Of a DNA stretch of 64,000 nt, positions 17,159 through 25,932 are shown in pieces. The stretch's first letter is position 1. The number at the start of each line of letters is the position of its first letter. The stretch is from an uncultured Oscillospiraceae bacterium (lineage in GTDB: Bacteria; Bacillota; Clostridia; Oscillospirales; Ruminococcaceae): the NCBI GenBank assembly GCA_910577365.1, contig CAJTMU010000003.1, positions 25,171-89,170 of the forward strand, given 5' to 3'. The notes under the pieces were generated by a model, which did not search any database, was not told the DNA's origin, and saw only the letters and a list, made by a program, of their open reading frames with translations. The position numbers and the translations under genes are program-made.

Positions 17159-18115
17159 ATGAAAATAAAGATAAACAAGGACAAGCTGCTTAAAGCCCTG
17201 AAAATAGTTTTCGGGGTATTGGTCGTCGTTTTCCTCGCATGGTATTTCTGGAAAAACTGGGACGAATTTTCCGAAAAAATAATGAGCGTTAATATCGGGA
17301 TATTCATTGTTTCAATGCTGTTTTATTTCGCTTATAAAATCACGCTCGCGTCGCTGTGGCACTATATCACAAAAATAAACGGCTGCTCGATAAAGTATGA
17401 AAAGGCGGTCACGAGCTACCTTTATTCCATACTCGGAAAATATATTCCGGGAAAGGTGTTCATGCTTGCCGCGCGGCTCACATATTATAAGGAGGAAGAA
17501 GCGCCGCTTTCCAAAGTGACAGTCTGCTTTTTTATCGAGAACGTCTGCACACTGCTTGGAGCGGCAATGCTGTTTATTGTTTCGCTGTTCTTTTTCCCGA
17601 ACGAGCTGTTGGAGAACTACAAGTGGCTCACACTGCTGCTTATCGCGGCGTTTTTTGTGTGCATACACCCGAAAATAATCAATTTTGTGCTGCGGCTGAT
17701 AGGAAAAATATTCAAGAAAAATCTTGAGATACCCATGAAATACTCGCAGATGTTAAAGGTGGTTCTGCTGTTTATCGGCAACTGGCTTATCGTGGGCTTC
17801 GGGTTCTTTATCCTTACAAAATCCATATACCCCGCCGCGGAGTGGTCGCAGATGCTATACTGTGCGGGGATATGGGGTGTTTCGGCTATCATGGGTATTC
17901 TGGCGATATTCGCCCCGTCGGGTCTTGGCGTGAGAGAGGGGATAATTGTTGCGGGGCTTATGCTGATAATGCCGCAGAGCGACGCCATGGTTATATCGGT
18001 GGTGTCCAGATTATGGCAGACTATCCCCGAGCTTCTTCTGGTGGCAATGGCGTTTGTGTATTCGAGGATACGCCGATTGAGCGGTAAAAAGGGTTCAGGG
18101 AATAATACCGGATAA
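17159..18115 (+). CDS. flippase-like membrane protein (LPG synthase TM / UPF0104 family)
   Basis: This 318-aa integral membrane protein has a basic N-terminus and about eight hydrophobic segments. It matches the AglD/MprF N-terminal-like family: YLYSILGKYIPGKVFML in the first third and IFAPSGLGVREG near the C-terminus. Members act as putative lipid or polyprenyl-glycan flippases, or as the membrane half of MprF without the synthase domain. It follows a GNAT gene by 17 nt, so they probably share a transcript. Its stop codon lies inside a hairpin at 18108-18127. Confidence 0.8.
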   Translation: MKIKINKDKLLKALKIVFGVLVVVFLAWYFWKNWDEFSEKIMSVNIGIFIVSMLFYFAYKITLASLWHYITKINGCSIKYEKAVTSYLYSILGKYIPGKVFMLAARLTYYKEEEAPLSKVTVCFFIENVCTLLGAAMLFIVSLFFFPNELLENYKWLTLLLIAAFFVCIHPKIINFVLRLIGKIFKKNLEIPMKYSQMLKVVLLFIGNWLIVGFGFFILTKSIYPAAEWSQMLYCAGIWGVSAIMGILAIFAPSGLGVREGIIVAGLMLIMPQSDAMVISVVSRLWQTIPELLLVAMAFVYSRIRRLSGKKGSGNNTG

Positions 18116-18127
18116 AATATTATCCGG
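18108..18127 (+). terminator. hairpin overlapping the flippase-like stop codon
   Basis: A 7-bp stem CCGGATA/TATCCGG followed by ATTTATTACTTTT. The stem is short, so it is a possible weak terminator. Confidence 0.5.
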
Positions 18128-18175
18128 ATTTATTACTTTTGGTATTTTATTTGCTTTCTATTGGGGGTGTAAATC

Positions 18176-18703
18176 TTGCCGATATCGGAAAAAAACGCGC
18201 TGGGTCGCGTTCTGCTTATAGCCAAAGCAGCTTATTCCGAGCTGCTTAAGGGAGAGCTTCCGCTCAACGAGCTGGCGCTTTTGGACAGCCTTTCGGCGGC
18301 GCTTTCTCACTGCAACAGCGCGGAAAAGCCCCTTGCAAAGCTGATGGGGACGCTTAAAAGAGAAATCAAGTCAAAGAACAAGCAGTTCTATCCTTTGGTA
18401 AAGCGGTATTTTTCGGCGGCTTATCCCGTGCTCGATTACGATTTTGAAAAGGCGGCGAAGCATGTCCCCGCGATGATATACGGCAACGATAGAATATGCG
18501 CCGAGCTTGTTTCGGGAGAGGGCGCAAAGGCGCGCTCCATGTGCGACGCGATGAAAAGCTACCCGAGCTTTCTCTTCGGCGAGTTCGAGGCGCTTTCCGA
18601 CGGGCAGTTCTACGCGCTGGTATTCGGGTATTACCCTAAGCTTTACGGCGAGCCGTTTATGGAGGAAATGCGCGGGCTTTTCGGGCTGGAGAACAATTCT
18701 TGA
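18176..18703 (+). CDS. hypothetical protein, 175 aa
   Basis: The start is TTG 18176, chosen because GGGGGTG lies 6-7 nt upstream and no ATG precedes the conserved-looking N-terminus. The protein is soluble and mostly alpha-helical by composition, with no signal peptide or known motif. It belongs with the next gene in a run of small accessory proteins between the flippase-like gene and the methyltransferase. Confidence 0.6.
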   Translation: MPISEKNALGRVLLIAKAAYSELLKGELPLNELALLDSLSAALSHCNSAEKPLAKLMGTLKREIKSKNKQFYPLVKRYFSAAYPVLDYDFEKAAKHVPAMIYGNDRICAELVSGEGAKARSMCDAMKSYPSFLFGEFEALSDGQFYALVFGYYPKLYGEPFMEEMRGLFGLENNS

Positions 18704-18756
18704 TGGAAAAATATGTACAAAGACAGCGTAAATCGGAATTTGTGGGGACATGAAAT

Positions 18757-19263
18757 ATGACAACATACGAGAAATTCCTTTCGCTGAATATTGATGGCAG
18801 CCTGATATCGCTTGAAAGAGCGGACTGCTCGTATTCGGACTTCTTCTGCTACCCGACAAACGCGAGGACTATCGGCTTTGAGGGTTGTATCATGTACTGC
18901 TTTATTGACGGATACGGAGAGACCGTGTTCGCCTGCAACCCCGAGAGCTGTGCAGACATATATGTATATCCGCTCGCGCGGGATTTTTTGGACTTTATGC
19001 GGCTTATACTCGCCTGCGGCTCGGCAAATCCCGCCGAACAGATAATCTGGATGAACGAGCGGCAGTTTGAACAGCACCTTCGCGACGAAAAAGAAATCCA
19101 GACTGCCGAGCAAGAGGAATTGCTGTTACGTCTGGAAAAAGAGCTTGATATTACGCCGATGGAAAATCCTTTTGTATATGTAAAGAATTTGCAGTCGGGT
19201 TTTGATTACGGCAAAATACAATACAGCGACGAATATTACAACGTCATGGGTATCGAGCGATAA
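18757..19263 (+). CDS. hypothetical protein, 168 aa
   Basis: ATG 18757 follows GTGGGG. The N-terminal two thirds contain many aromatic and cysteine residues (YSDFFCYP, GCIMYCFIDGYGETVFAC), followed by a Glu-rich helix (AEQEELLLRLEKEL). The pattern resembles SUKH/SMI1-like or DUF proteins that use small beta/alpha folds, but no motif is specific enough to assign one. Cytoplasmic. Confidence 0.6.
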   Translation: MTTYEKFLSLNIDGSLISLERADCSYSDFFCYPTNARTIGFEGCIMYCFIDGYGETVFACNPESCADIYVYPLARDFLDFMRLILACGSANPAEQIIWMNERQFEQHLRDEKEIQTAEQEELLLRLEKELDITPMENPFVYVKNLQSGFDYGKIQYSDEYYNVMGIER

Positions 19264-19286
19264 CGGCTGTAAGCGGTGGAGGAATA

Positions 19287-20093
19287 ATGGAAGATATTTT
19301 TAAGCGGCTGTTTAAAAGCGCTCCGTCAAAAGAAGATAACGGAATTTATTGTTTCGGAGATGAAAACGACGGAGATTGTTTTGATAAAGGAGATATTGCA
19401 AACTGGCGGAATGGAATTTTCAGCCGCAGCTGGAGAAAAAGAGAGCTTTTGGACAATAACGCTTCCCGACATTTGTTAGATGAAATAATTGCATACAATG
19501 AGTATATTGTGGATCTGGCATGCGGTCCAGGTATGGGTTTTATCCCGTCAATAAAGCAGACAGCGCCGGAGTTCCGCTGTCTGGCGACCGACGCTAATTC
19601 GCTTGTTCTGAGTGAATGGAAACGTTATCTGCAAAATAATGAAAAATTCGATAATATTAATTTCGCACAGTTTTCTGCTTTTAATTTACCGTTCAAAAAT
19701 AATGCTGTTCAGGCATACAGCAGTTTTATCGGATTATCGTCTACCCGTAATGGAAACTGCGGAATTAATTTAGCGTTGTCCGAAATTTATCGCACTTTGA
19801 TTGACGGAGGATTATATTACGCGATAGAAAACGAGTGGAACGATGCTCCCGCTATTCTGGAACTGTTTGATAAAATCGGTCGGAAGCCTTGGTCTGTTTT
19901 TCTTGAAAAACAGACTTCGTGGCATGACCGCTTTGCAAATAACGGTTTTGAGGTGCTTTATGAAGAAAACTTTGAGCATCGCAGCATAAAGGCTGATGAC
20001 AACGAGCTTGGGAAAGCCGCCGCTGAATTTGGTGTTGATATTGGACTCGATTTTACGGCATACATTATCGGGAAAAAAGCTGAGCGGAATTAG
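19287..20093 (+). CDS. class I SAM-dependent methyltransferase
   Basis: This 268-aa protein has motif I (VDLACGPGMGF), an acidic beta2 end (CLATDAN), NLPFKNNAVQAYSSF after the fourth strand and GGLYYAIENEW, matching Rossmann-fold methyltransferases of the UbiE/Methyltransf_11 type. SD GTGGAGG precedes ATG 19287. The region from here to 21.7 kb is visibly richer in A+T than the flanking housekeeping genes, consistent with acquisition. Substrate unknown. Confidence 0.75.
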   Translation: MEDIFKRLFKSAPSKEDNGIYCFGDENDGDCFDKGDIANWRNGIFSRSWRKRELLDNNASRHLLDEIIAYNEYIVDLACGPGMGFIPSIKQTAPEFRCLATDANSLVLSEWKRYLQNNEKFDNINFAQFSAFNLPFKNNAVQAYSSFIGLSSTRNGNCGINLALSEIYRTLIDGGLYYAIENEWNDAPAILELFDKIGRKPWSVFLEKQTSWHDRFANNGFEVLYEENFEHRSIKADDNELGKAAAEFGVDIGLDFTAYIIGKKAERN

Positions 20094-20162
20094 CAAACGT
20101 TCTGTAATTCAGCTCAGTATATAATCGGCCTGAAAAGCCAAATCAAAGGAGATGAAATATTT

Positions 20163-20657
20163 ATGTCATTGAAAGCTGTTTTGTTAAACGGAGCGTCCAG
20201 CAGCGGCAAGTCTACCTTGGCAAAATTACTGCAAGAATACATTAAAAACGACAGAAAAGAAGAATATGAGATTATTTCCATTGATAATTTTTTAAATATA
20301 ACTGTTGACGAACCGATATATGAAGATGATGTTTTTGAAATATCACCGGTGCTATGCAAAAGGGCACTGGGCGTATTAAAGAACGGTCGGGGAGTTATTA
20401 TTGACCACGTAATTACAAGTGAGCGCATTTATAAACAATTGACCGAAGCACTTACAGAATACACGCTGATTAAGGTTAAAATTGTATGCCCGCTAAAAGA
20501 ATTAGAGAAAAGAGAACAAGAGCGGAAAAACAGATGTGTAGGTTCGGCAAAGGCTTCGTATGAGTATCTTTATCCCAAGATCGGTTATGATTCGGTATTG
20601 AATACATTTGAATTATCATATGAAGAATGTGTTAAGGAAATTTGTGATTTTTTGTGA
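20163..20657 (+). CDS. P-loop kinase, chloramphenicol phosphotransferase-like
   Basis: This 164-aa protein begins with a Walker A motif (LLNGASSSGKSTLAKLL) and continues ISIDNFLN and GVIIDHVIT, resembling CPT-like or zeta-toxin-like small kinases. KIVCPLKELEKREQER is the lid region. AAAGGAG precedes ATG 20163. A decayed second copy of its first 44 codons lies about 190 bp downstream, so the gene has been duplicated locally. Substrate unknown; antibiotic or nucleotide-sugar phosphorylation are possible. Confidence 0.75.
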   Translation: MSLKAVLLNGASSSGKSTLAKLLQEYIKNDRKEEYEIISIDNFLNITVDEPIYEDDVFEISPVLCKRALGVLKNGRGVIIDHVITSERIYKQLTEALTEYTLIKVKIVCPLKELEKREQERKNRCVGSAKASYEYLYPKIGYDSVLNTFELSYEECVKEICDFL

Positions 20658-20693
20658 TATACATACAAACCAACATTTGAGAGGATGATATAA

Positions 20694-20744
20694 TTGAATT
20701 ATGGGTTTTTAGATGTTGAGATGACGTGTGATGGCAAACATTAG
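20694..20744 (+). pseudogene. stub of a DEDDh 3'-5' exonuclease-like gene
   Basis: From TTG 20694 the frame reads NYGFLDVEMTCDGKH then TAG. FLDVEMTCD is the ExoI motif at the start of DnaQ/KapD-like exonucleases. AGAGG lies 12-15 nt upstream. Nothing after the stop continues the family, so this is a truncated remnant. Confidence 0.45.
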
Positions 20745-20844
20745 GGTGATAAATTTGTTGATGATGGACGAAAAGAGCGGAGCGGCATTAAACAGCCGTT
20801 TTGTCCCCGAATGCGGGGCTTAAACCGTTATTATCGGAGGTTAT

Positions 20845-21000
20845 ATACAATTAAAAGCTGTTTTGTTAAACGGAGCATCAAGCAGCGGCAAATCTAACCT
20901 TGCAATTTCACTGCAAGAATACATTAAAAACGACAGAAAAGAAGAATATGCAATTATTTCCATTGATAATTTTTAAAATATGGCTGTTGCCGAGGAGGAT
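20845..21000 (+). pseudogene. decayed partial duplicate of the P-loop kinase at 20163
   Basis: The DNA is nearly identical to the first about 150 bp of the kinase gene. The ATG has become ATA, the P-loop threonine codon has become Asn, and TTA has become TAA at 20974-20976. Homology fades after about 21000. An SD-like GGAGG (20836-20840) still precedes the dead start. The sequence from 21000 to 21100 holds no supportable gene. Confidence 0.8.
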
Positions 21001-21114
21001 GGCTATGCTATTTCGAGGAGATGACCAAAAAAAAGATAAAAAACCTCATACTTGAGTGTTATAATTTTAATTGTACAAACATTGATAAATCGGTAATTTG
21101 TGAGGTGATATTAG

Positions 21115-21684
21115 GTGAAAAGCGTTAAGAGAAAATCAATAGGAACTCATTTTTCAATGTGTGTTCAACCAGCTTTTATCATTGGTACGAACAATGAAGA
21201 TGGAACATATAATTTTGCTCCGATTACATGGGTCAGTGTTACAAACGAGAAAAAGGACGATTATTTGTTGACTGTCAGTATGTTTGGCACTAAAAGGACT
21301 AAGCAGAATATAATCAGAACTGGTATTTTAAGTGTTAATCTTGTTAGCATTGATATGCTTGAACTTATGGACTATTTTGGCACACATCACGCAAAAGACG
21401 GAAAGAAAGATGGAATTTCGTATGATGTTTGCAGGGGAGATGTTGTAGATGTTCCTATTTTAGATGCGAGTCGGTGGGTATATGAATGTGAGGTAGCTCG
21501 GTCTGTTGAAACAGGAGAGTCGACTACCTTTTTTTGCAGAATAAAGAATATCCAAATAGATGAACAACTTGAATGTGTGAATACTTTTGATGTAAATCTT
21601 ACGGAATTAGAACCTGTGATTTATTCGGGAATGTATCATAGTATAGGAAAACTACTTGGTAAGATAGGGGATTTCACAGAATAG
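21115..21684 (+). CDS. flavin reductase-like (FMN-binding split barrel) protein
   Basis: This 189-aa protein matches the DIM6/NTAB-type flavin reductase-like family: AFIIGTNNEDGTYNFAPITW, SMFGTKRTKQNIIRTG and SVNLVS form the FMN-binding split barrel. It is likely to bind FMN and may act as a flavoredoxin or NAD(P)H:flavin oxidoreductase. The start is GTG 21115, preceded by GAGG. It lies in the AT-rich segment just upstream of alaS but has its own unit. The 256 bp after it lead to the alaS promoter. Confidence 0.8.
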   Translation: MKSVKRKSIGTHFSMCVQPAFIIGTNNEDGTYNFAPITWVSVTNEKKDDYLLTVSMFGTKRTKQNIIRTGILSVNLVSIDMLELMDYFGTHHAKDGKKDGISYDVCRGDVVDVPILDASRWVYECEVARSVETGESTTFFCRIKNIQIDEQLECVNTFDVNLTELEPVIYSGMYHSIGKLLGKIGDFTE

Positions 21685-21853
21685 ATAAATCCCAATATTC
21701 TTAAAGTCTCGTCTGTAAAGCCGTATATAACATGATTTTTAGGCTTTGCTGCGTAACATTTGTATAAAACGTTGTGTTCTTGTCCGCCTGCTATGAATCC
21801 GCTTTATATATTTTTGTTTATCAGCCAAGTAAACGCAGTTATTAGATAACCAC

Positions 21854-21881
21854 TTGACATTTTGCGGAAAAGGTGTATAAT
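21854..21881 (+). promoter_or_regulatory. alaS promoter
   Basis: TTGACA (21854-21859), 16-bp spacer, TATAAT (21876-21881). Only about 55 nt separate it from the start codon, leaving no room for a T-box leader. Confidence 0.8.
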
Positions 21882-21940
21882 ATAAGATGTATTATGGCGC
21901 AGTGTGCGCCTATTCTAAATGAACAAAGGACGGAAAAGCT

Positions 21941-24571
21941 ATGAAATGGACAGGCTTGAATGAGCTTCGTGAAAGTTATCTTAAATTTTTTGAATCAAAG
22001 GGACACCTGCGTATGGCGAGCGCACCGCTTGTGCCGCAGGGGGATAATTCCATATTGCTGATAAACGCGGGCATGACGCCGCTGAAAAAATATTTTCAGG
22101 GAATTGAGGAGCCGCCGCGCCACCGCGTGACCACCTGCCAGAAGTGCATACGCACTCCCGATATTGAGAACGTGGGAAAGACCGCCCGTCACGGCACATA
22201 TTTTGAAATGCTGGGCAACTTTTCTTTCGGAGACTACTTCAAGCATGAGGCGATAGCATGGGCTTGGGAATATCTTACAAAGGTGCTGGAGATTCCCGCG
22301 GAGCGGCTCTGGATAACCATTTATGAGGAGGACGACGAGGCGGGCGATATCTGGGCGAACGAGATAGGCGTACCCCGCGATCGTATCATAAAGCTGGGCA
22401 AGGCGGATAATTTCTGGGAGCATGGCAGCGGTCCTTGCGGTCCCTGCTCCGAGATACATTTTGACCGCGGCGAGAAGTACGGTCCTTTGGAGAGCTTTGA
22501 GCAGGCGGAAGACTGCGACCGTATCATAGAGATATGGAACAACGTTTTCACGCAGTTCGACAACGACGGAAACGGAAACTACACCCAGCTCGCCACAAAG
22601 AACATCGACACGGGAATGGGGCTTGAGCGCCTTGCCTGCGTAATGCAGGACGTGGACAACCTTTTTGAGGTGGATACGGTTCAGAATATCATGAAGCGTA
22701 TCTGCTCCATAATCGGTGTGGAGTACAAATCCGACGAGAAAAAGGATATCTCAATACGCGTTATCACCGACCATATACGTTCTACAACGTTTATGGTGGG
22801 AGACGGAATACTTCCCTCCAATGAGGGACGCGGCTACGTTCTGCGCAGACTGCTTAGAAGAGCAGCCCGCCACGGCAGGATGCTCGGTTATCAAAAGCCC
22901 TTTTTGCATGAGGTCTGCGACACGGTTATCGACGAAAATCTTTCCGCGTATCCTGAGCTTGGCGAGAAGCGTGCTTATATAAAGAAAGTAATACAGACCG
23001 AGGAGGAGAGCTTCGCCAAGACAGTAGACAAGGGCACGGAGATACTTTCCGAGATGATAGAAGCGCTCCGCAAGGAGAACAAAACTGTTCTCGCGGGCGC
23101 GGACGTTTTCAAGCTGCATGACACCTACGGCTTCCCCGTCGACCTTACCAAAGAAATTCTTCATGAAAACGGCTTTGAGGCGGATGAAGCGGGCTTCCAT
23201 GAGTGCATGAAGGTGCAGAAGGACACTGCAAGAGCCAACAAATCCCTCGGCGGCGGCTGGGATAACGCGAAAAATTCCGCGCTGGACGCTTACAAAACAA
23301 ATTTTGTGGGATACGATAAGCTTAACTGCGATACAAAAATACTCGCGATTGTAAAGAATGGCGAGCTTGCGGAGCTGTGCGGCGAGGACGACATGGTCAG
23401 CGTCGTTATAGAGGACACACCGTTCTATGCGGAAATGGGCGGTCAGGTAGGCGACTGCGGAATTATCTCAAGCGGCTCGAGCGTTCTTGAGGTAAAGGAT
23501 ACGCAGAAGCTTGGCGGCGGACAGTTTGTATGCGACTGTCTGGTGGTTTCGGGCGGATTTTCCGTCGGGGACAGGGTAACGGCGGCTGTTGATGTTCAAA
23601 AGCGCGCGGCGACGCAGCGCAACCACACCTGCTGCCATATTCTTCAGGCGGCTCTGCGCGAGGTGCTGGGCGACCATGTTCATCAGAGCGGCTCTTATGT
23701 CGACCCATACCGCTGCCGCTTCGATTTCAGCCATTTCAGCGCCATGACCGCGGAGGAGATAAAGCGCGCTGAGGAATATGTAAACAAGGTGATTTTTGAG
23801 GCGATACCCGTCGTTACCGAGGTGCTGCCCATCGAGGAAGCAAAGAAGCGCGGCGCGATGGCGCTTTTCGGCGAGAAGTACGGCGACGTTGTGCGTGTTG
23901 TAAGCGTTGGTGAATACTCAACCGAGTTCTGCGGCGGTACGCATTTGAAAAATTCCTCCGAGGCGGGATTGTTCAAGATAGTTTCGGAAAGCTCCGTCGC
24001 GAGCGGCGTAAGGCGTATTGAGGCGGTCACGGGCGCGAACGTGCTCGAAATGCTGAACAGCGCTCTTAACGAATTGGACAGCGCGGCAAAGGCTTTGAAA
24101 CTGCCTAACACAAACGATATGGTATCACGCTGCGAGGGTCTTATGAACGAGCTGCGCGAAAAGGACAGGAAGATACAGTCCATGGAGCAGGCGGCGGCAA
24201 ACGCTCAGCTCGGAAATCTGGGGGATAACGTTCCCGAGATAAACGGCGTAAAGCTGATAACGGCGGCGCTTGAAGGCACTGGCGCGGACGGTCTGCGCAA
24301 GCTTGGTGACAGTCTGGCGGACAGATTTGCGTGCTTTGTGGCGGTTCTCGCAGGAACAAACGAGGGCAAGAGCAACATACTCTGTAAATGCTCCAAAAGT
24401 GCCGTTGAAAAGGGCGCGAACGCGGGAACACTGGTTCGCGAGATAGCGGCTGCCGCGGGCGGCAAGGGCGGCGGAAAGCCCGATCAGGCAATGGCGGGTA
24501 TTCCCGACGCCGGCAGGATAAAGGACGCGCTTGCGGCGGCAGAGGAGATTGTAAAGAAATACGTCAAGTGA
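21941..24571 (+). CDS. alaS: alanyl-tRNA synthetase
   Basis: This 876-aa class II synthetase has the catalytic domain opening (GDNSILLINAGMTPLKKYF), motif 3 in the first third, the editing-domain zinc ligands (NHTCCHIL and CGGTHL) and the C-terminal DHHA1/C-Ala segment (GGKGGGKPDQAMAG). The SD AAAGGA precedes ATG 21941. Length matches the family. It has its own promoter and is followed by 500 bp of repeat-filled intergenic DNA. Confidence 0.97.
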   Translation: MKWTGLNELRESYLKFFESKGHLRMASAPLVPQGDNSILLINAGMTPLKKYFQGIEEPPRHRVTTCQKCIRTPDIENVGKTARHGTYFEMLGNFSFGDYFKHEAIAWAWEYLTKVLEIPAERLWITIYEEDDEAGDIWANEIGVPRDRIIKLGKADNFWEHGSGPCGPCSEIHFDRGEKYGPLESFEQAEDCDRIIEIWNNVFTQFDNDGNGNYTQLATKNIDTGMGLERLACVMQDVDNLFEVDTVQNIMKRICSIIGVEYKSDEKKDISIRVITDHIRSTTFMVGDGILPSNEGRGYVLRRLLRRAARHGRMLGYQKPFLHEVCDTVIDENLSAYPELGEKRAYIKKVIQTEEESFAKTVDKGTEILSEMIEALRKENKTVLAGADVFKLHDTYGFPVDLTKEILHENGFEADEAGFHECMKVQKDTARANKSLGGGWDNAKNSALDAYKTNFVGYDKLNCDTKILAIVKNGELAELCGEDDMVSVVIEDTPFYAEMGGQVGDCGIISSGSSVLEVKDTQKLGGGQFVCDCLVVSGGFSVGDRVTAAVDVQKRAATQRNHTCCHILQAALREVLGDHVHQSGSYVDPYRCRFDFSHFSAMTAEEIKRAEEYVNKVIFEAIPVVTEVLPIEEAKKRGAMALFGEKYGDVVRVVSVGEYSTEFCGGTHLKNSSEAGLFKIVSESSVASGVRRIEAVTGANVLEMLNSALNELDSAAKALKLPNTNDMVSRCEGLMNELREKDRKIQSMEQAAANAQLGNLGDNVPEINGVKLITAALEGTGADGLRKLGDSLADRFACFVAVLAGTNEGKSNILCKCSKSAVEKGANAGTLVREIAAAAGGKGGGKPDQAMAGIPDAGRIKDALAAAEEIVKKYVK

Positions 24572-24643
24572 TCGCCAAAACAATTAAAGCCAAACGCAAT
24601 GTAAAAATTGAGAGATCAAAGGCGCTGATAGCTGCTGTCAGGT

Positions 24644-24752
24644 GACCGCCCGCGCATGAAATTCCTGTAAGCCTCAGTAAAAGCGCAGCGGAACGAATCG
24701 GAGCTTTTACGGAGGGATAGTAACGTTTTCAGCTTTGCTGAAAACGTTACGC
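24644..24752 (+). repeat. dispersed intergenic repeat, copy 4
   Basis: It begins GACCGCCCGCGCATGAAATT and shares GCCTCAGTAAAAG...GGAGCTTTTACGGAGGGATAG with copy 2. The centre is a 13-bp perfect hairpin GTAACGTTTTCAG/CTGAAAACGTTAC near 24720-24750. A near-identical hairpin recurs at about 24943-24974. Confidence 0.6.
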
Positions 24753-24787
24753 AGCCTGTATTAAAGGTTGACCCAATGAGGATTATT

Positions 24788-24919
24788 TAAAATTATTTCA
24801 AAATTTCCGCAAGCACGCTCCGTTTGCTTCGCTCACTATGCGCAATTGCGGAAACCGGTCAGAATTTGCGAAGCAAATTCTGACACTTTTTGAAATTTCA
24901 TGCGACGACGTTGCGTGAC
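24788..24919 (-). repeat. dispersed intergenic repeat, copy 5
   Basis: Read on the minus strand it runs from GTCACGCAACGTCG through GCATGAAATTTC, a TCAGAATTTG/CAAATTCTGA hairpin, a GAGCGAAGC stretch and GCGGAAATTTTGAAATAA. Together with copy 4 and the hairpin at 24943-24974 (followed by GCGGAAAATTC) it fills the 24572-25072 gap; no gene is seen there. Confidence 0.55.
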
Positions 24920-25072
24920 ATATAGGCTTTTTCTTCATGCTGAGTAACGTTTTCAGTAAAGCTGAAAATGTTACGGTGCGGAAAATTCTTTTAAATCATT
25001 TAATTCCGGTCAATATAACTGAACGTAACCGTATCCGAGAACAACATAAATTAACTGTATCGGGAGGACAAT

Positions 25073-25573
25073 ATGAACCAAATTGTAAAAATGCTTAAGG
25101 TGCAGTATGAGGACGGATATAAAATGCTGAAAAGTGCGGTTGAACTTTGCCCCGACGAGCTTTGGAAAACGGATAACAACGGTTTGCCGATTTGGAACCA
25201 TATCGTTCATGCGCTCATGGGAAGCGATTTCTGGCTCAGGCTCGATTACACGGCGGAGTTCGGCTCCTGCTTGGAGCTTCCCGATAACGTCCGTGATACG
25301 CTGCTTCAGGACGAGTGGAAAAGCGACGGCTTTATGACAAAGGAGCAGGTAATGGACTGTTTTAAAGCCTTTGACGCGAAAAAGGATGAGTTTTTCGGTT
25401 CGCTGAACGACAAAATGCTTTGCCAGAAGATACGGGACGATATGGAGTTTACTTACCTCAGCGTAATATGTGCGCAGATACGGCATATTATGTGTCATGT
25501 CGGAATGTGTGAGGACGCAATTCTCGCTTTTGGCGGAAATGAAATTCCTTGGGTGGCTTTCGGCGAAAACTGA
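25073..25573 (+). CDS. DinB-like four-helix metalloprotein
   Basis: This 166-aa protein has the DinB/YfiT pattern: helix 1 with Glu-rich segments, WNHIVHALMGSDFWL with a metal-ligand His, and IRHIMCHVGMCEDAI with the later pair of histidines. Such proteins bind Zn or Ni and often act as thiol (bacillithiol/mycothiol)-dependent transferases. SD GGGAGG precedes ATG 25073. The HIT gene starts 15 nt after its stop, so the two are probably cotranscribed. Confidence 0.8.
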   Translation: MNQIVKMLKVQYEDGYKMLKSAVELCPDELWKTDNNGLPIWNHIVHALMGSDFWLRLDYTAEFGSCLELPDNVRDTLLQDEWKSDGFMTKEQVMDCFKAFDAKKDEFFGSLNDKMLCQKIRDDMEFTYLSVICAQIRHIMCHVGMCEDAILAFGGNEIPWVAFGEN

Positions 25574-25588
25574 TTTATGGAGAAAATT

Positions 25589-25930
25589 ATGGACAATTGT
25601 TTGTTTTGTAAGATAGTTTCGGGGGATATCCCATCGACCAAGGTGTACGAGGACGATAAAATTCTCGCGTTCAGAGATATCAGCCCTCAGGCTCCCACGC
25701 ACATACTGGTTATCCCAAAGGAGCATATAGCGGGCGTGGACGAGCTGAACGCGGACAACTCCGCGGTGGTGTCGCATATATTTATGAAGATTGCCGAGAT
25801 AGCCAGACAAGAGGGACTTTCGGGCGGCTACCGCGTTGTGTCAAACATAGGCGAGGACGGCGGTCAGACGGTGCGCCATCTGCATTTTCATATTCTCGGC
25901 GGCAAAAAGCTGCACGAGGGCATGGCTTAA
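25589..25930 (+). CDS. HIT family nucleotide hydrolase (HINT-like)
   Basis: The product of 113 aa has the HIT motif HLHFHIL near the C-terminus, with the nucleophilic middle histidine, and the N-terminal DNCLFCKIVSGDIPS with a CxxC. HINT enzymes hydrolyse AMP-lysine and other nucleoside phosphoramidates. ATG 25589 is preferred because GGAG lies 6 nt upstream; ATG 25577 would add MEKI but has no SD. It ends 2 nt before holA, forming the run DinB-HIT-holA-rnmV. Confidence 0.93.
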   Translation: MDNCLFCKIVSGDIPSTKVYEDDKILAFRDISPQAPTHILVIPKEHIAGVDELNADNSAVVSHIFMKIAEIARQEGLSGGYRVVSNIGEDGGQTVRHLHFHILGGKKLHEGMA

Positions 25931-25932
25931 TT

